Source: Shinella sp. UYSO24
Lineage (GTDB): Bacteria > Pseudomonadota > Alphaproteobacteria > Rhizobiales > Rhizobiaceae
DNA length: 64,000 nt
Assembly (NCBI GenBank): GCA_902167985.1
Contig: CABHNZ010000002.1
Location: 425,197-489,196, forward strand
Reading direction: 5' to 3'
Shown here: positions 10,674-19,810 of the stretch, piece after piece
Layout of the letters: each line of letters opens with the position of its first letter
Numbering within the stretch: the stretch's first letter is position 1
The notes under the pieces: model-generated
Told to the model about the DNA's origin: nothing
Seen by the model: the letters and a program-made list of their open reading frames with translations, nothing else
Database searches by the model: none
Position numbers and translations under genes: made by a program

Positions 10674-11067
10674 TGGCAGAGACGACGCGTTCAGGGGACG
10701 GGCATCAGGCAGCGATTCGGGTTCTTTCGTCGAGGACGAGGCGCTGATCCGCATTTCGGCGGTGGATTTCCTGCAGGATGCGGGGCTTTCCGTCATCGAG
10801 GCGGGCACGGCATCGCAGGCGCTGCAAGAGGTCGGGCAGGGCGAAATCGATATCATCGTCACCGATGTGCATCTGCCGGACATGACCGGTCTGGCGCTTG
10901 CCCTCAAGCTGCGGGAAAGCCAGCCGGACCTGCCGGTGATCTTCGCCACCGGCGATCGGAACCTGCCAGAAGCGGACGGACTTGCGAAGGCCGTGCTGAT
11001 CAGCAAGCCCTATGACTACGACCATCTGATCGATGTGATCCGCTCACTGATTGCGGGCGCTCACTGA
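10674..11067 (+). CDS. Single-domain response regulator (CheY-like, frameshifted)
   Basis: Receiver-only protein divergent from fixL. ATG 10674 reads MAETTRSGDGHQAAIRVL and must shift one base to continue FVEDEALIRISAVDFLQDAG; adding a T to the run at 10725-10727 does this exactly. It has the acidic residues VEDE, phospho-Asp in IIVTDVHLPDMTG and a Lys in ISKPYDYDHL. It is about 131 residues with no output domain. No kinase other than FixL is nearby. A role in phosphotransfer is possible but not shown. Confidence 0.8.
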
Positions 11068-11163
11068 CTACAGGCGCTTGATGATTGCGGGCTTGCCCTG
11101 ATATGGCCGCGCGGCCCCAGAGGCTGGAGCCGGCGCTTGAGGTGCGGAACGAAGGTCGGGCCG

Positions 11164-12416
11164 TCAGATGCGGCCCGGATTTTCCGAGATCATCTTCGTC
11201 AGGCTGCCATCGGCCGGATAGAGCGGTATGAGGCAGGCCTGGAAGGCGTGGTAGATATCGCCCTTGCCGGGGAAGAGCGTGTGGGCGGGAACGAGATCTT
11301 CCGTCAGTTCCTCATGCCAGCCGCCGTTTTTATGGTCGATGAAGCGATTGGCGATGGTGCTCCAGATCAGCCGGTAGCTATCCTCGTAGAAGGCATCGGC
11401 CGGCAGATGCTGGTTGATGAAATGCGCCGCACCGGCCGCTTCGCACATCGGCCACCAGAGCTTGTTGGTCTTGGCGGGCTTGTCGTCCCAGTCGAGCGTG
11501 TAGAAGAAGCCGCCCTTGTCCTTGTCCCAGCCGAGCGACATGGCCTGAACGAAAAGGTTTTTGGCGGCATCCGGCATCCAGGCGTGTTTCTTATCCCCGA
11601 GTACCCATAATTGCAGGGTGAGGCGCGCCCATTCCAGTGCGTGGCCGGGCGTGGTGCCGGCCGGGCGGAACATTTCGTCCGGGTGGTAATAGTTCTTGTT
11701 GAGCGCCCAGCTCGTGTCGAAATGCTCGCCGACGCGAAAACCGGTCGAACCGGCGCAGCGGCGGATGACGAGATCGGCGATCTTCTCCGCCTTGTCGAGA
11801 TAATGCCGCTCGCCGGTGGCCTCGAAGGCGGCCATCAGCGCCTCGGTCAGGTGCATGTTGGAATTCTGGCCGCGATAGGAGCCACCGTCGATCGGTCCCC
11901 AGTCACCGGTGAATTCTTCGGCTATGGCGCCGGGCTTTTCTTCCCAGAAGCGGGTCTGGAGAACTTCGGTGATGTCTGCCAGCATCTTGTCGGCCAGCGG
12001 ATGGCCGATGACCTTGGCCGAAGAGGCGGCGAGAAGCACGAAGGCGTGGCCATAGCCCTGCTTGTTCGTGTCGGCATGGCCGTCATCGTTCATTGACCAG
12101 ACATAGCCGCCGTTCTTCTGGTCGCGGTGGCCCTTCCAGAGATAGTTCATGCCGTGGTCGATGATGTCGCCGGCGCGGGACGGCCGAGCATATAGGCGAT
12201 CGAGAAGCAATGGACCATGCGCGCGAGGCATGAATGCCGCGGGCAGGGTTTGCGACGGCAGCGGATTGCCTTCATCATCGAGATCGTAGAAACCGCCTTC
12301 GGGTTGATTGCACGATACTGGAAGAAGTCCATCAGGCCTTCCGCCTCCTTCGCCAGCCAACGGCGATGATAGGGAAGGTCTGCCCAGAAGGTCGGAATTT
12401 CGGTCGCGTCAGTCAT
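11164..12416 (-). CDS. N-acylglucosamine 2-epimerase / mannose isomerase family enzyme (frameshifted)
   Basis: Cytoplasmic (alpha/alpha)6-barrel enzyme of the AGE family (sugar 2-epimerases and aldose-ketose isomerases such as YihS and mannose isomerase). Conserved stretches are IIDHGMNYLW, GYGHAFVLLA, NSNMHLTEALMAAFEATG, TPGHALEWARL and WHEELTEDLVP, with the family histidines present. ATG 12416 (MTDATEIPTFWADLPYHRRWL) begins in a different frame from the main part. Breaks near 12300 and 12190-12240 also hide the segment MVHCFSIAYMLGRP. The rejoined protein is about 415 residues, normal for the family. The substrate (mannose, fructose, GlcNAc) is undetermined. It is divergent from metH. Confidence 0.85.
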
Positions 12417-12574
12417 GCGTACTCCCATCGCTCTTTTGCCGCTCTCGTGAATTGGCTATAGAGCGGTTCGCGATGAAATGGAAACGGTTCGGATGGCGTC
12501 AATGTGGCCGAGACGAGACGCGCCCGATCTCCATCGTAAAACGCTCGATGCAGGGCGGTCGTGCTGGACACGAC

Positions 12575-12590
12575 ATAAAGATATCTTTAT
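12575..12590. promoter_or_regulatory. 16-bp palindromic candidate operator upstream of metH
   Basis: ATAAAGATATCTTTAT is a perfect 16-bp palindrome, 50 bp before the metH start and in an AT-rich patch of an otherwise GC-rich region. ArsR-family SAH/SAM-responsive repressors (SahR/SamR type) are known to control metH and metF in Proteobacteria through such palindromes. I infer that kind of operator; the exact regulator is not in the window. Confidence 0.5.
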
Positions 12591-12640
12591 ATGGTTATAA
12601 AAATACGCAATCCAAGAATTCGCAATCCAGGAGTCCGCCC

Positions 12641-15600
12641 GTGTTCGACGATGTCTTCGGTCCCGAATCCCCCGCCCGTGACGGTGCAGAGATTCTGGCT
12701 GCGCTGAAACAAGCCGCCAGCGAGCGCATTCTCGTCATTGACGGCGCGATGGGCACGCAGATCCAGGGGCTCGGCTTTCAGGAAGATCATTTCGCGGTGA
12801 TCGCTTCATTGGTTGCGCCTGTCATCAGCAGGGCAATAACGACCTTCTGATCCTCACCCAGCCGCAGGCCATCGAGGATATCCACTATCGCTATGCGATG
12901 GCCGGTGCCGACATTCTGGAAACCAACACGTTTTCCTCGACGCGCATCGCGCAGGCGGATTACGAGATGGAAGGCGCGGTCTACGACATGAACCGCGACG
13001 GCGCACGGCTTGCCCGCCGCGCGGCGATCCGCGCCGAGAAGGAAGACGGCCGCCGCCGTTTCGTCGCCGGCGCCATCGGCCCGACCAACCGCACGGCCTC
13101 GATCTCGCCGGACGTCAACAATCCCGGCTTCCGCGCCGTCTCCTTCGACGAGCTGCGCACGGCTTACGGCGAGCAGATCGACGGCCTGATCGATGGCGGC
13201 GCCGATATCATCCTGATCGAGACGATCTTCGATACGCTGAATGCCAAGGCGGCGATCTTCGCCTGCGAGGAGCGTTTCGCGGCCAAGGGCATCCATCTGC
13301 CGGTGATGATCTCCGGCACGATCACCGACCTTTCCGGCCGCACGCTGTCCGGCCAGACGCCGTCCGCGTTCTGGAACTCGGTCTCTCACGCCAATCCGTT
13401 CACGATCGGCCTCAACTGCGCGCTCGGCGCCGATGCGATGCGTCCGCATCTGCAGGAACTGTCGGGCGTCTCCGACACGTTCATCTGCGCCTATCCGAAT
13501 GCGGGCCTGCCCAATGAATTCGGCCAGTATGACGAAACGCCGGAAATGATGGCCGCACAGGTCGAGGGCTTTGCCCGCGAGGGCCTGGTCAATATCGTCG
13601 GCGGCTGCTGCGGCTCGACGCCGGATCATATCCGGGCGATTGCCGATGCCGTTTCAAAGCACAAGCCGCGTCAGGTTCCGGCCCATACGCCGCTGATGTC
13701 GCTTTCGGGGCTTGAGCCTTTCGTGCTGTCGAAGGACATTCCCTTCGTCAATGTCGGCGAGCGCACCAACGTCACCGGTTCGGCGAAATTCCGCAAGCTG
13801 ATCACGGCCGGCGATTATACGGCAGCTCTGGCAGTTGCCCGCGATCAGGTGGAAAACGGCGCGCAGGTCATCGACGTCAACATGGACGAGGGCCTGATCG
13901 ATTCGGAAAAGGCGATGGTCGAGTTCCTCAACCTGATCGCCGCCGAGCCGGATATCGCCCGCGTTCCGGTGATGATCGACAGTTCCAAATTCGAGATCAT
14001 CGAAGCGGGCCTGAAATGCGTGCAGGGCAAGGCGATCGTCAACTCCATCTCGCTGAAGGAAGGCGAGGAGAAGTTTTTGGCGCAGGCGAAGCTGGTGCGC
14101 CATTATGGTGCGGCCGTCGTCGTCATGGCCTTCGATGAGACGGGGCAGGCCGACAGCTACGAGCGCAAGGTGGAAATCTGCACCCGCGCCTACAAGATCC
14201 TGACCGAACAGGCCGGTTTCCCGCCGGAAGACATCATCTTCGACCCGAACGTCTTTGCGGTCGCGACCGGTATCGAAGAGCATAACAATTACGGCGTCGA
14301 CTTCATCGAGGCGACACGGACGATCCGCCAGACGATGCCGCTCGTGCATATTTCCGGCGGCGTGTCGAACCTGTCCTTCTCGTTCCGCGGCAATGAGCCG
14401 GTGCGTGAGGCCATGCATGCGGTGTTCCTCTATCACGCCATCCAGGCGGGGATGGACATGGGCATCGTCAATGCCGGCCAGCTTGCCGTCTATGACCAGA
14501 TCGACCCGGAACTGCGCGAGGCCTGCGAGGACGTGGTGCTGAACCGCCGCGCCGATGGCACGGAGCGTCTGCTGGAAGTTGCCGAGCGTTTTCGCGGTGG
14601 CCCCGGCAAGGAAGCCAAGGCGCAGGATCTTTCCTGGCGCGAATGGTCTGTCGAGAAGCGTCTCGAACATGCGCTGGTCAACGGCATTACCGAATATATC
14701 GATGCCGATACGGAAGAGGCCCGTCAGGCCGCTGCCCGTCCGCTGCATGTCATCGAAGGCCCGCTGATGGCCGGCATGAATGTCGTCGGCGATCTCTTCG
14801 GCTCGGGAAAAATGTTCCTGCCGCAGGTGGTGAAATCCGCCCGCGTGATGAAGCAGGCCGTGGCCGTGCTTCTTCCCTATATGGAGGAAGAGAAGCGTCT
14901 CAACGGCGGTGACGAGCGCAAGTCTGCCGGCAAGGTGCTGATGGCGACCGTGAAGGGCGATGTCCACGATATCGGCAAGAACATCGTCGGCGTCGTTCTG
15001 GCCTGCAACAATTACGAGATCATCGATCTCGGCGTCATGGTGCCTGCGACGAAGATTTTGGAGACGGCGATTGCCGAAAAGGTCGATGTGATCGGTCTTT
15101 CGGGCCTCATCACGCCGTCGCTGGACGAATGGTGCATGTGGCGGCCGAAATGGAGCGCCAGGGTTTTGACGTGCCGCTCCTGATCGGAGGTGCCACGACC
15201 AGCCGCGTGCATACGGCGGTCAAGATCCATCCGCGTTACGATCGCGGGCAGGCGGTCTATGTGACCGATGCCAGCCGCGCCGTCGGTGTCGTCTCGCAGC
15301 TTCTGTCGGAAGACGGCAAGTCGGCCTATGTGGATGGGATCCGTGCGGAATATGCCAAGGTGGCGGCAGCCCATGCGCGCGCCGAAGCCGAAAAGCAGCG
15401 TCTGCCGCTGGCGCGTGCCCGCGCCAATGCGGAAAAGGTCGATTGGGCCGCCTATGCGCCGGTCAAGCCGCAGTTCACCGGGACGAAGGTGTTCGAAACC
15501 TATGACCTGGCGGAGCTTGCCGAATATATCGACTGGACGCCGTTCTTCCAGACCTGGGAGCTGAAGGGCCGTTATCCCGCCATTCTCGAGGACGAGAAGC

Positions 15601-16412
15601 AGGGCGAGGCAGCGCGTCAACTCTGGGCCGATGCGCAGGCGATGTTGAAGAAGATCATTGCCGAAAACTGGTTCCGTCCGCGGGCGGTGATCGGCTTCTG
15701 GCCGGCCAATGCCGTGGGTGACGATATCCGTCTCTTCACCGATGAAGGCCGTTCGGAAGAGCTTGCGACCTTCTACACGCTGCGCCAGCAGCTTTCGAAA
15801 CGCGATGGCCGTCCGAATGTGGCGCTGTCGGATTTCGTAGCACCTGTCGATAGCGGCAAGCCGGATTATGTCGGCGGCTTCGTCGTCACGGCCGGGATCG
15901 AGGAAGTGGCGATTGCCGAGCGTTTCGAGCGGGCGAACGACGATTACTCGTCGATCCTCGTCAAGGCGCTGGCCGACCGTTTTGCCGAAGCATTCGCCGA
16001 GCGCATGCACCAGCGCGTCCGCAAGGAGTTCTGGGGCTATGCGGCTGACGAGACGTTCAGCAATGACGAACTGATCCACGAGGAATATGCGGGCATCCGT
16101 CCGGCTCCGGGTTATCCGGCACAGCCGGACCACACGGAAAAGGCAACGCTGTTCAAGCTGCTCGATGCGACGGCCGCGACCGGCGTGGAGCTCACGGAAA
16201 GCTATGCGATGTGGCCGGGTTCGTCCGTCTCCGGCCTCTATATGGGCCACCCGCAGTCCTATTATTTTGGCGTCGCCAAGGTGGAGCGGGATCAGGTGGA
16301 AGATTATGCGGGCCGCAAGGGCATGGCGATCGAGGAAGTTGAGCGCTGGCTCGGTCCGGTCCTCAATTACGTTCCGGGTGGCGTCAAGGATGCCGAGGAG
16401 AGTGCCGCCTGA
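12641..16412 (+). CDS. metH: Cobalamin-dependent methionine synthase MetH (two frameshifts)
   Basis: Transfers the methyl group of 5-methyltetrahydrofolate to homocysteine via methylcobalamin, about 1257 residues. In order: homocysteine-binding domain with the zinc cysteines ([18 protein letters not shown]), pterin-binding domain ([22 protein letters not shown]), cobalamin cap and binding domain ([13 protein letters not shown] supplies the lower-ligand His; [13 protein letters not shown]), and SAM-dependent activation domain ([19 protein letters not shown]). The start is GTG 12641, preceded by AGGAG seven bases upstream. Two breaks are repaired by one base each: C at 12793 (C to CC, giving [20 protein letters not shown]) and A at 15128-15129 (AA to AAA, giving [12 protein letters not shown]). 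The gene is therefore very probably functional. Confidence 0.95.
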
Positions 16413-16579
16413 GGGTGGCGTTTTCCATCAATGACCTAAACTGAAAAGGCGGAGAGTGATGCTCTCGGCCTGGCTGGAAGCATGCGACCGGCGGTATTTC
16501 CCGCCTCGCGCGCCAGCGCCGCGATGGTCGCACCGAGATGGCTTGCATAGAGGCACAGAGATGGCGCCATCGATCCAGG

Positions 16580-16762
16580 TTGACACCGAGCGCCGCCGCC
16601 CGGTTCTGCGACCACATCATCGCGCTTCAGTCTGGCTGGATCATCGCCAGTGGTCCACCGGATGATATCCTCACCACCGACGCGCGACACGCGATTTATG
16701 GTGTAAAGATGCATATCCTCCAACACCCAACGTCGTTACGCCCTGTTGCTATACCGATGTGA
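16580..16762 (+). pseudogene. C-terminal remnant of a siderophore ABC transporter ATPase
   Basis: About 60 residues match the end of FecE/FhuC-type iron-siderophore ABC ATPases: AARFCDHIIALQSG, IIASGPPDDILTTD, then YGVKMHILQHP and PVAIPM. Walker A, the signature and Walker B are all missing, and upstream sequence to the metH stop is not recognisable in any frame. It is a genuine truncated relic, not a sequencing split, and suggests that a transporter was lost when the adjacent accessory DNA arrived or was rearranged. Confidence 0.7.
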
Positions 16763-16836
16763 GCAATCCAGTTCTCACAAGTGGAGGACAGCTGCTTTTC
16801 GTGAAATTAGAAATTCGTCAGACCGTCGCAACTGGA

Positions 16837-16900
16837 CCGCCTTGACTGGAATCGAACCGCCGACCCTCATCCAACGCATCGCTGCTCTGACTAAATCAAA
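16837..16900 (-). pseudogene. tRNA-like fossil
   Basis: Read on the minus strand, the stretch contains a T-loop-like GGTTCGATTCC, a variable/anticodon-arm-like spacer and a D-arm-like GTCAGAGCAGC in the right order and spacing for a tRNA. The T stem pairs for only two bases and no acceptor stem closes. I read it as a decayed tRNA or the scar of an integration event, not a working gene. The rest of 16763-16994 shows nothing else. Confidence 0.35.
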
Positions 16901-16994
16901 ACGTTTAGCCATATCAGTGATTTATGAACAATTGCTGCTTGGCTCAGCTTAGCGAGGCACTCCGCATACGCGAGATCCTAGTCCATTAAGTGTC

Positions 16995-17402
16995 TTATCC
17001 ACCAGCCGAGCAACAGGGGCTGACGGAAACCTTGCCATCGGGTGCAACGATGAGGCTCAGCCGCCTCTCACCTTCCGCATCGTAGAACACCACGCCTGAA
17101 CCACCTGCATTGTTCAGGAAGAGGTAAGTCGAAGCCCCACCCTCTCTATCGAACTTGATATGCGCGCCCTTGTCATCGATCTCGAGCATAGCCGTTGGGC
17201 CATCGGGTGCCACATTAGTGAGAGAAAAGGATGGCCGACCGTCAACGTCGAGCTTGAGGGAGGCGGCCTCGTCGCCATCGTCGCCCAGAAGTTCGATCAA
17301 TGGTGTGCCACCACTCGCTGACAGCCGAATCCTGGCCTTGCCCTGCGAATCGACGATCTGCAGTTCTTCGGTCTGGATCTTCCGCGAAAACTCCCCGGAC
17401 AT
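16995..17402 (-). CDS. Hypothetical beta-rich protein
   Basis: A 135-residue protein of unknown function. It consists of short beta-strand repeats around DxxG turns (VDSQGKARIRLSASGG, LKLDVDGRPSFSL, LEIDDKGAHIKFD, FYDAEGERRLSLIVAPDG) and ends in a CC pair (SPCCSAGG). It has no signal peptide or membrane segment. It starts 4 bp after the stop of the LLM oxidoreductase, so the two are co-transcribed. The repeated turns resemble a beta-solenoid or propeller-like accessory domain; I do not recognise a named family. Confidence 0.65.
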   Translation of the reverse strand: MSGEFSRKIQTEELQIVDSQGKARIRLSASGGTPLIELLGDDGDEAASLKLDVDGRPSFSLTNVAPDGPTAMLEIDDKGAHIKFDREGGASTYLFLNNAGGSGVVFYDAEGERRLSLIVAPDGKVSVSPCCSAGG

Positions 17403-17406
17403 ATTG

Positions 17407-18459
17407 CTAACCCACCTTTGCTTCAGGCTGCGAGAGCAGCGAACGGACCATAGGAATAACCTTTGTGCCGTAGAGTTCGATACTGTTCATTAGCTTCTCG
17501 TGCTCCATTGGCCCCGCCGAATATTTCATCTGAAAACGCGAAATCCCGAGCGTTCGCACGAGGTTTGCGATCTTCTTTGCGACTGTCTCCGGCGAGCCGG
17601 CGTAGAGCGATCCATCGTCGATCTCGTCCTCGAAATCCTTTTCCGTGACCGGCGGCCAACCGCGTTCCCGGCCGAGGCGATCACGGATCTTCTTGAAATG
17701 GGGAAACAGGTCGCGGCGAGCCTGCTCATCGCTTTCGGCAATATAGCCGGGTGAATGGACGCCGATCTCGCGGGAGGGTCGGCCAGCCTGCCCCGAGGCC
17801 TTCCGATAGAGATCGAAATAGGGCAAAAACCGCCGCGGGTCGCCACCGATAATGGCAAGCATCAGCCGCATGTCATGCCGCACGGCGCGAATGACGGATT
17901 CGGGGCTTCCGCCGACACCGATCCATGTCTTCAGCTGACCCTCGGCGATCGGCGGATAGACAATCTGATCCTCCAGGGGCCTGCGCCAGTCACTCTTGTA
18001 GTTGATCACGTCCTTGGTGACGAGCTGGGAGAAGAGGTCCAGCTTCTCCTCGAACAGCTCCTCGTATTTCGACAGATCATAGCCGAAGAGCGGGAAGGAT
18101 TCGATGAACGAGCCGCGACCGAGAATGACCTCGGCTCGCCCGTTCGACACTGCGTCAAGCGTCGAGAAGCGCTGGAACACGCGGATCGGATCGTCGGAAC
18201 TGAGGACCGTGACCGCCGAGCCGACCTTGATGTGCTCGGTACGCGCAGCAATCGCCGACAGGACGACCTCGGGAGCCGATACCGCGAAGTCCTTGCGGTG
18301 ATGTTCGCCGATGCCGAAGAAGTCGACACCATGCCGGTCCGCGAGGACGGCTTCTTCGACCACATTGCGGATCACCTGAGGTTGCGGGAGAAGATGCCCA
18401 TCCTGGGCGGTTGTGACATCCCCGAACGTGTCGAGGCCGAATTCGAGAGTGTTTGTCAT
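17407..18459 (-). CDS. LLM-class flavin-dependent oxidoreductase
   Basis: Luciferase-like monooxygenase family protein, 350 residues, intact. It has the family N-terminus LEFGLDTFGDV, then FFGIGEHHRKDFAVSAPEV, ILGRGSFIESFPLFGYDL, and the C-terminal SPETVAKKIANL loop. These match the subgroup built around Agrobacterium Atu2314 (PDB 2I7G). Such enzymes use reduced FMN (or F420) to oxidise small organic compounds; the substrate is unknown. It lies in a minus-strand run with DUF1622, DUF1275 and an MFS pump, suggesting a detoxification role. Confidence 0.88.
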   Translation of the reverse strand: MTNTLEFGLDTFGDVTTAQDGHLLPQPQVIRNVVEEAVLADRHGVDFFGIGEHHRKDFAVSAPEVVLSAIAARTEHIKVGSAVTVLSSDDPIRVFQRFSTLDAVSNGRAEVILGRGSFIESFPLFGYDLSKYEELFEEKLDLFSQLVTKDVINYKSDWRRPLEDQIVYPPIAEGQLKTWIGVGGSPESVIRAVRHDMRLMLAIIGGDPRRFLPYFDLYRKASGQAGRPSREIGVHSPGYIAESDEQARRDLFPHFKKIRDRLGRERGWPPVTEKDFEDEIDDGSLYAGSPETVAKKIANLVRTLGISRFQMKYSAGPMEHEKLMNSIELYGTKVIPMVRSLLSQPEAKVG

Positions 18460-18520
18460 TTTGGGATCTGCTCTATTTTCCGGGTTTAGAGAGAATTAGC
18501 GAGAGACAGGGACGGAGTTG

Positions 18521-18915
18521 TCAGCCGCCTTTCGAGCTCCGCTGAGCGTTACGTGACCACGGCCACTGGCCGTCGATCTCGGCTTCGAGCGAGAAGCTTA
18601 GGAACGTCCGGATCAGGACGATCAATCCGAGGAGACCCACGCTTTCCCAGGTGAGCGGAGATATGATTGTGGCAATGATGTCCGCCCCGATCAGGATTTC
18701 GAGACCAAGCAGGATCCCGCGTCCAAGATTGGCGCGATAGCGATCGTACGCCTCACGCCTGTCATCCGTGGTCAGATCCCGGACAAAGCCTGCGGTGGCG
18801 ACGCCACCCCGATCAGGATGACGCCGACGCCGAAGAATTCGAGGCCGGATGCCACTGGCTTCAGGATGGGCGCGATCAGACTGGCCAAACCACCAGCGTC
18901 GTTACTGATATCCAT
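18521..18915 (-). CDS. DUF1622 family membrane protein (frameshifted)
   Basis: Small inner-membrane protein of the DUF1622 family. From ATG 18915: MDISNDAGGLASLIAP, a first membrane helix (EFFGVGVILIGVA), then after one frame change near 18800 TAGFVRDLTTDDRREAYDRYR, the family signature LGRGILLGLEILIGADII, and a last helix (VGLLGLIVLIRTFLSFSLEAEI). Without the correction only short open frames are seen. It starts about 20 bp after the stop of the DUF1275 gene, in the same operon. Function is unknown. Confidence 0.75.
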
Positions 18916-18936
18916 TGCACTACTCTTCTGGTTGAT

Positions 18937-19617
18937 CTAGTTCGCTTCAGCGCCTGCTGTGCTGGCGAAGAGAGCGACGACGGCGATAACGGCAGGCAGG
19001 CTAAAAGCGGCGGCGGGCGCAAACATGTATCCCGCGGCGCCAACACCACAGCCCAGGGCGAATGTGACGACCGCGCCGGACATCTTTTTGATCCGAGCCC
19101 TGGCGGCGGCGACTTCCTCTGCTTTCGGGTCGGCGAAGAGATCGGCGAGATCGAGCATTATCTGCGTGGTGGTTCCGGTCATCAGGGTCGAGGGCGGTGC
19201 CTTCGGCAGGTGCGCCTTGTGAAGACCATTCTGGATCGCCATCGCTGAGACGAGCGCCATGCCGACGAGAAGGGCAACAATGCTCTCCTCGGGGCGAAAC
19301 GGTCCATGATAGAGCGCGTAGATCGCCACGCCAGTAAACAGGGTGAGCTTGACCAAAAGCATCGGCCGGATTGGCGAGCGGCCAACGCCCTGAAGTTTCA
19401 GGCAGATGAGGCGCGACAGGAATACGACAAGGCAGAACACCGGAAGAGCCAGCAGCTTGGACAGGGCCCCGCCAAGGCCGAGAGCAACCGTCGCGCCCAG
19501 CGTGACAAAGTTTCCCGTCACATGGGCGGTGAAGAGACCCGAAAGCGCAAGAAAGCCGAGCGTGTCGACATAGCCGCCATTGAAACTCAGGAGCATGGGA
19601 AGGGAGGGGAATTTCAT
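18937..19617 (-). CDS. DUF1275 (YoaK-type) membrane protein
   Basis: About 226-residue membrane protein with six predicted helices. The family N-terminus LLSFNGGYVDTLGFLALSGLFTAHVTGNFVTLGA is complete. Later landmarks are AMAIQNGLHKAHLPKAPPSTLMTGTTTQ and a final pair of helices. I start it at ATG 19617 (MKFPSLPMLLS), because the upstream extension has no family match. The family is common in rhizobial stress and accessory loci but has no assigned activity. A truncated second copy is found at 36471. Confidence 0.85.
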   Translation of the reverse strand: MKFPSLPMLLSFNGGYVDTLGFLALSGLFTAHVTGNFVTLGATVALGLGGALSKLLALPVFCLVVFLSRLICLKLQGVGRSPIRPMLLVKLTLFTGVAIYALYHGPFRPEESIVALLVGMALVSAMAIQNGLHKAHLPKAPPSTLMTGTTTQIMLDLADLFADPKAEEVAAARARIKKMSGAVVTFALGCGVGAAGYMFAPAAAFSLPAVIAVVALFASTAGAEAN

Positions 19618-19810
19618 GGGATATCTCTCGATTTGTGCAGCGGGTATCAGCATGGCGTCCGAGGCGTAAGGGGGGTGCAGTCGGCAACCCGATGTCCATT
19701 TGAAGCGATATTCGCCCGAAGGAGCCGATCCAACAATTGCATCAAAAATGTCGATATAATTGCCGGAAACGAAACAGTGGGCGACCTGGAGACCGCCCAT
19801 CGAAAATTGA

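Noticed and set aside
12430..12640. Looked for a SAM-II, SAH or cobalamin riboswitch upstream of metH
   Set aside because: The leader is short and I found no convincing pseudoknot or B12-box pattern; only the palindrome stands out.
12787..13629. Minus-strand open frame opposite the homocysteine domain of metH
   Set aside because: Antisense shadow of a conserved coding region; its translation (rich in Arg, Asp, Gly, Leu) has no recognisable domain.
13654..14967. Long minus-strand open frame opposite metH (437 codons)
   Set aside because: Lies entirely antisense to conserved metH domains; composition reflects the high-GC codon pattern of the sense gene, and there is no family match or ribosome site.
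15012..16250. Minus-strand open frame of 412 codons opposite the 3' part of metH
   Set aside because: Same reason: the plus-strand frame carries the known activation-domain motifs.
16436..16726. Minus-strand open frame opposite the ABC ATPase remnant
   Set aside because: The plus strand gives the clear FecE-type C-terminus; the minus-strand translation has no family match.
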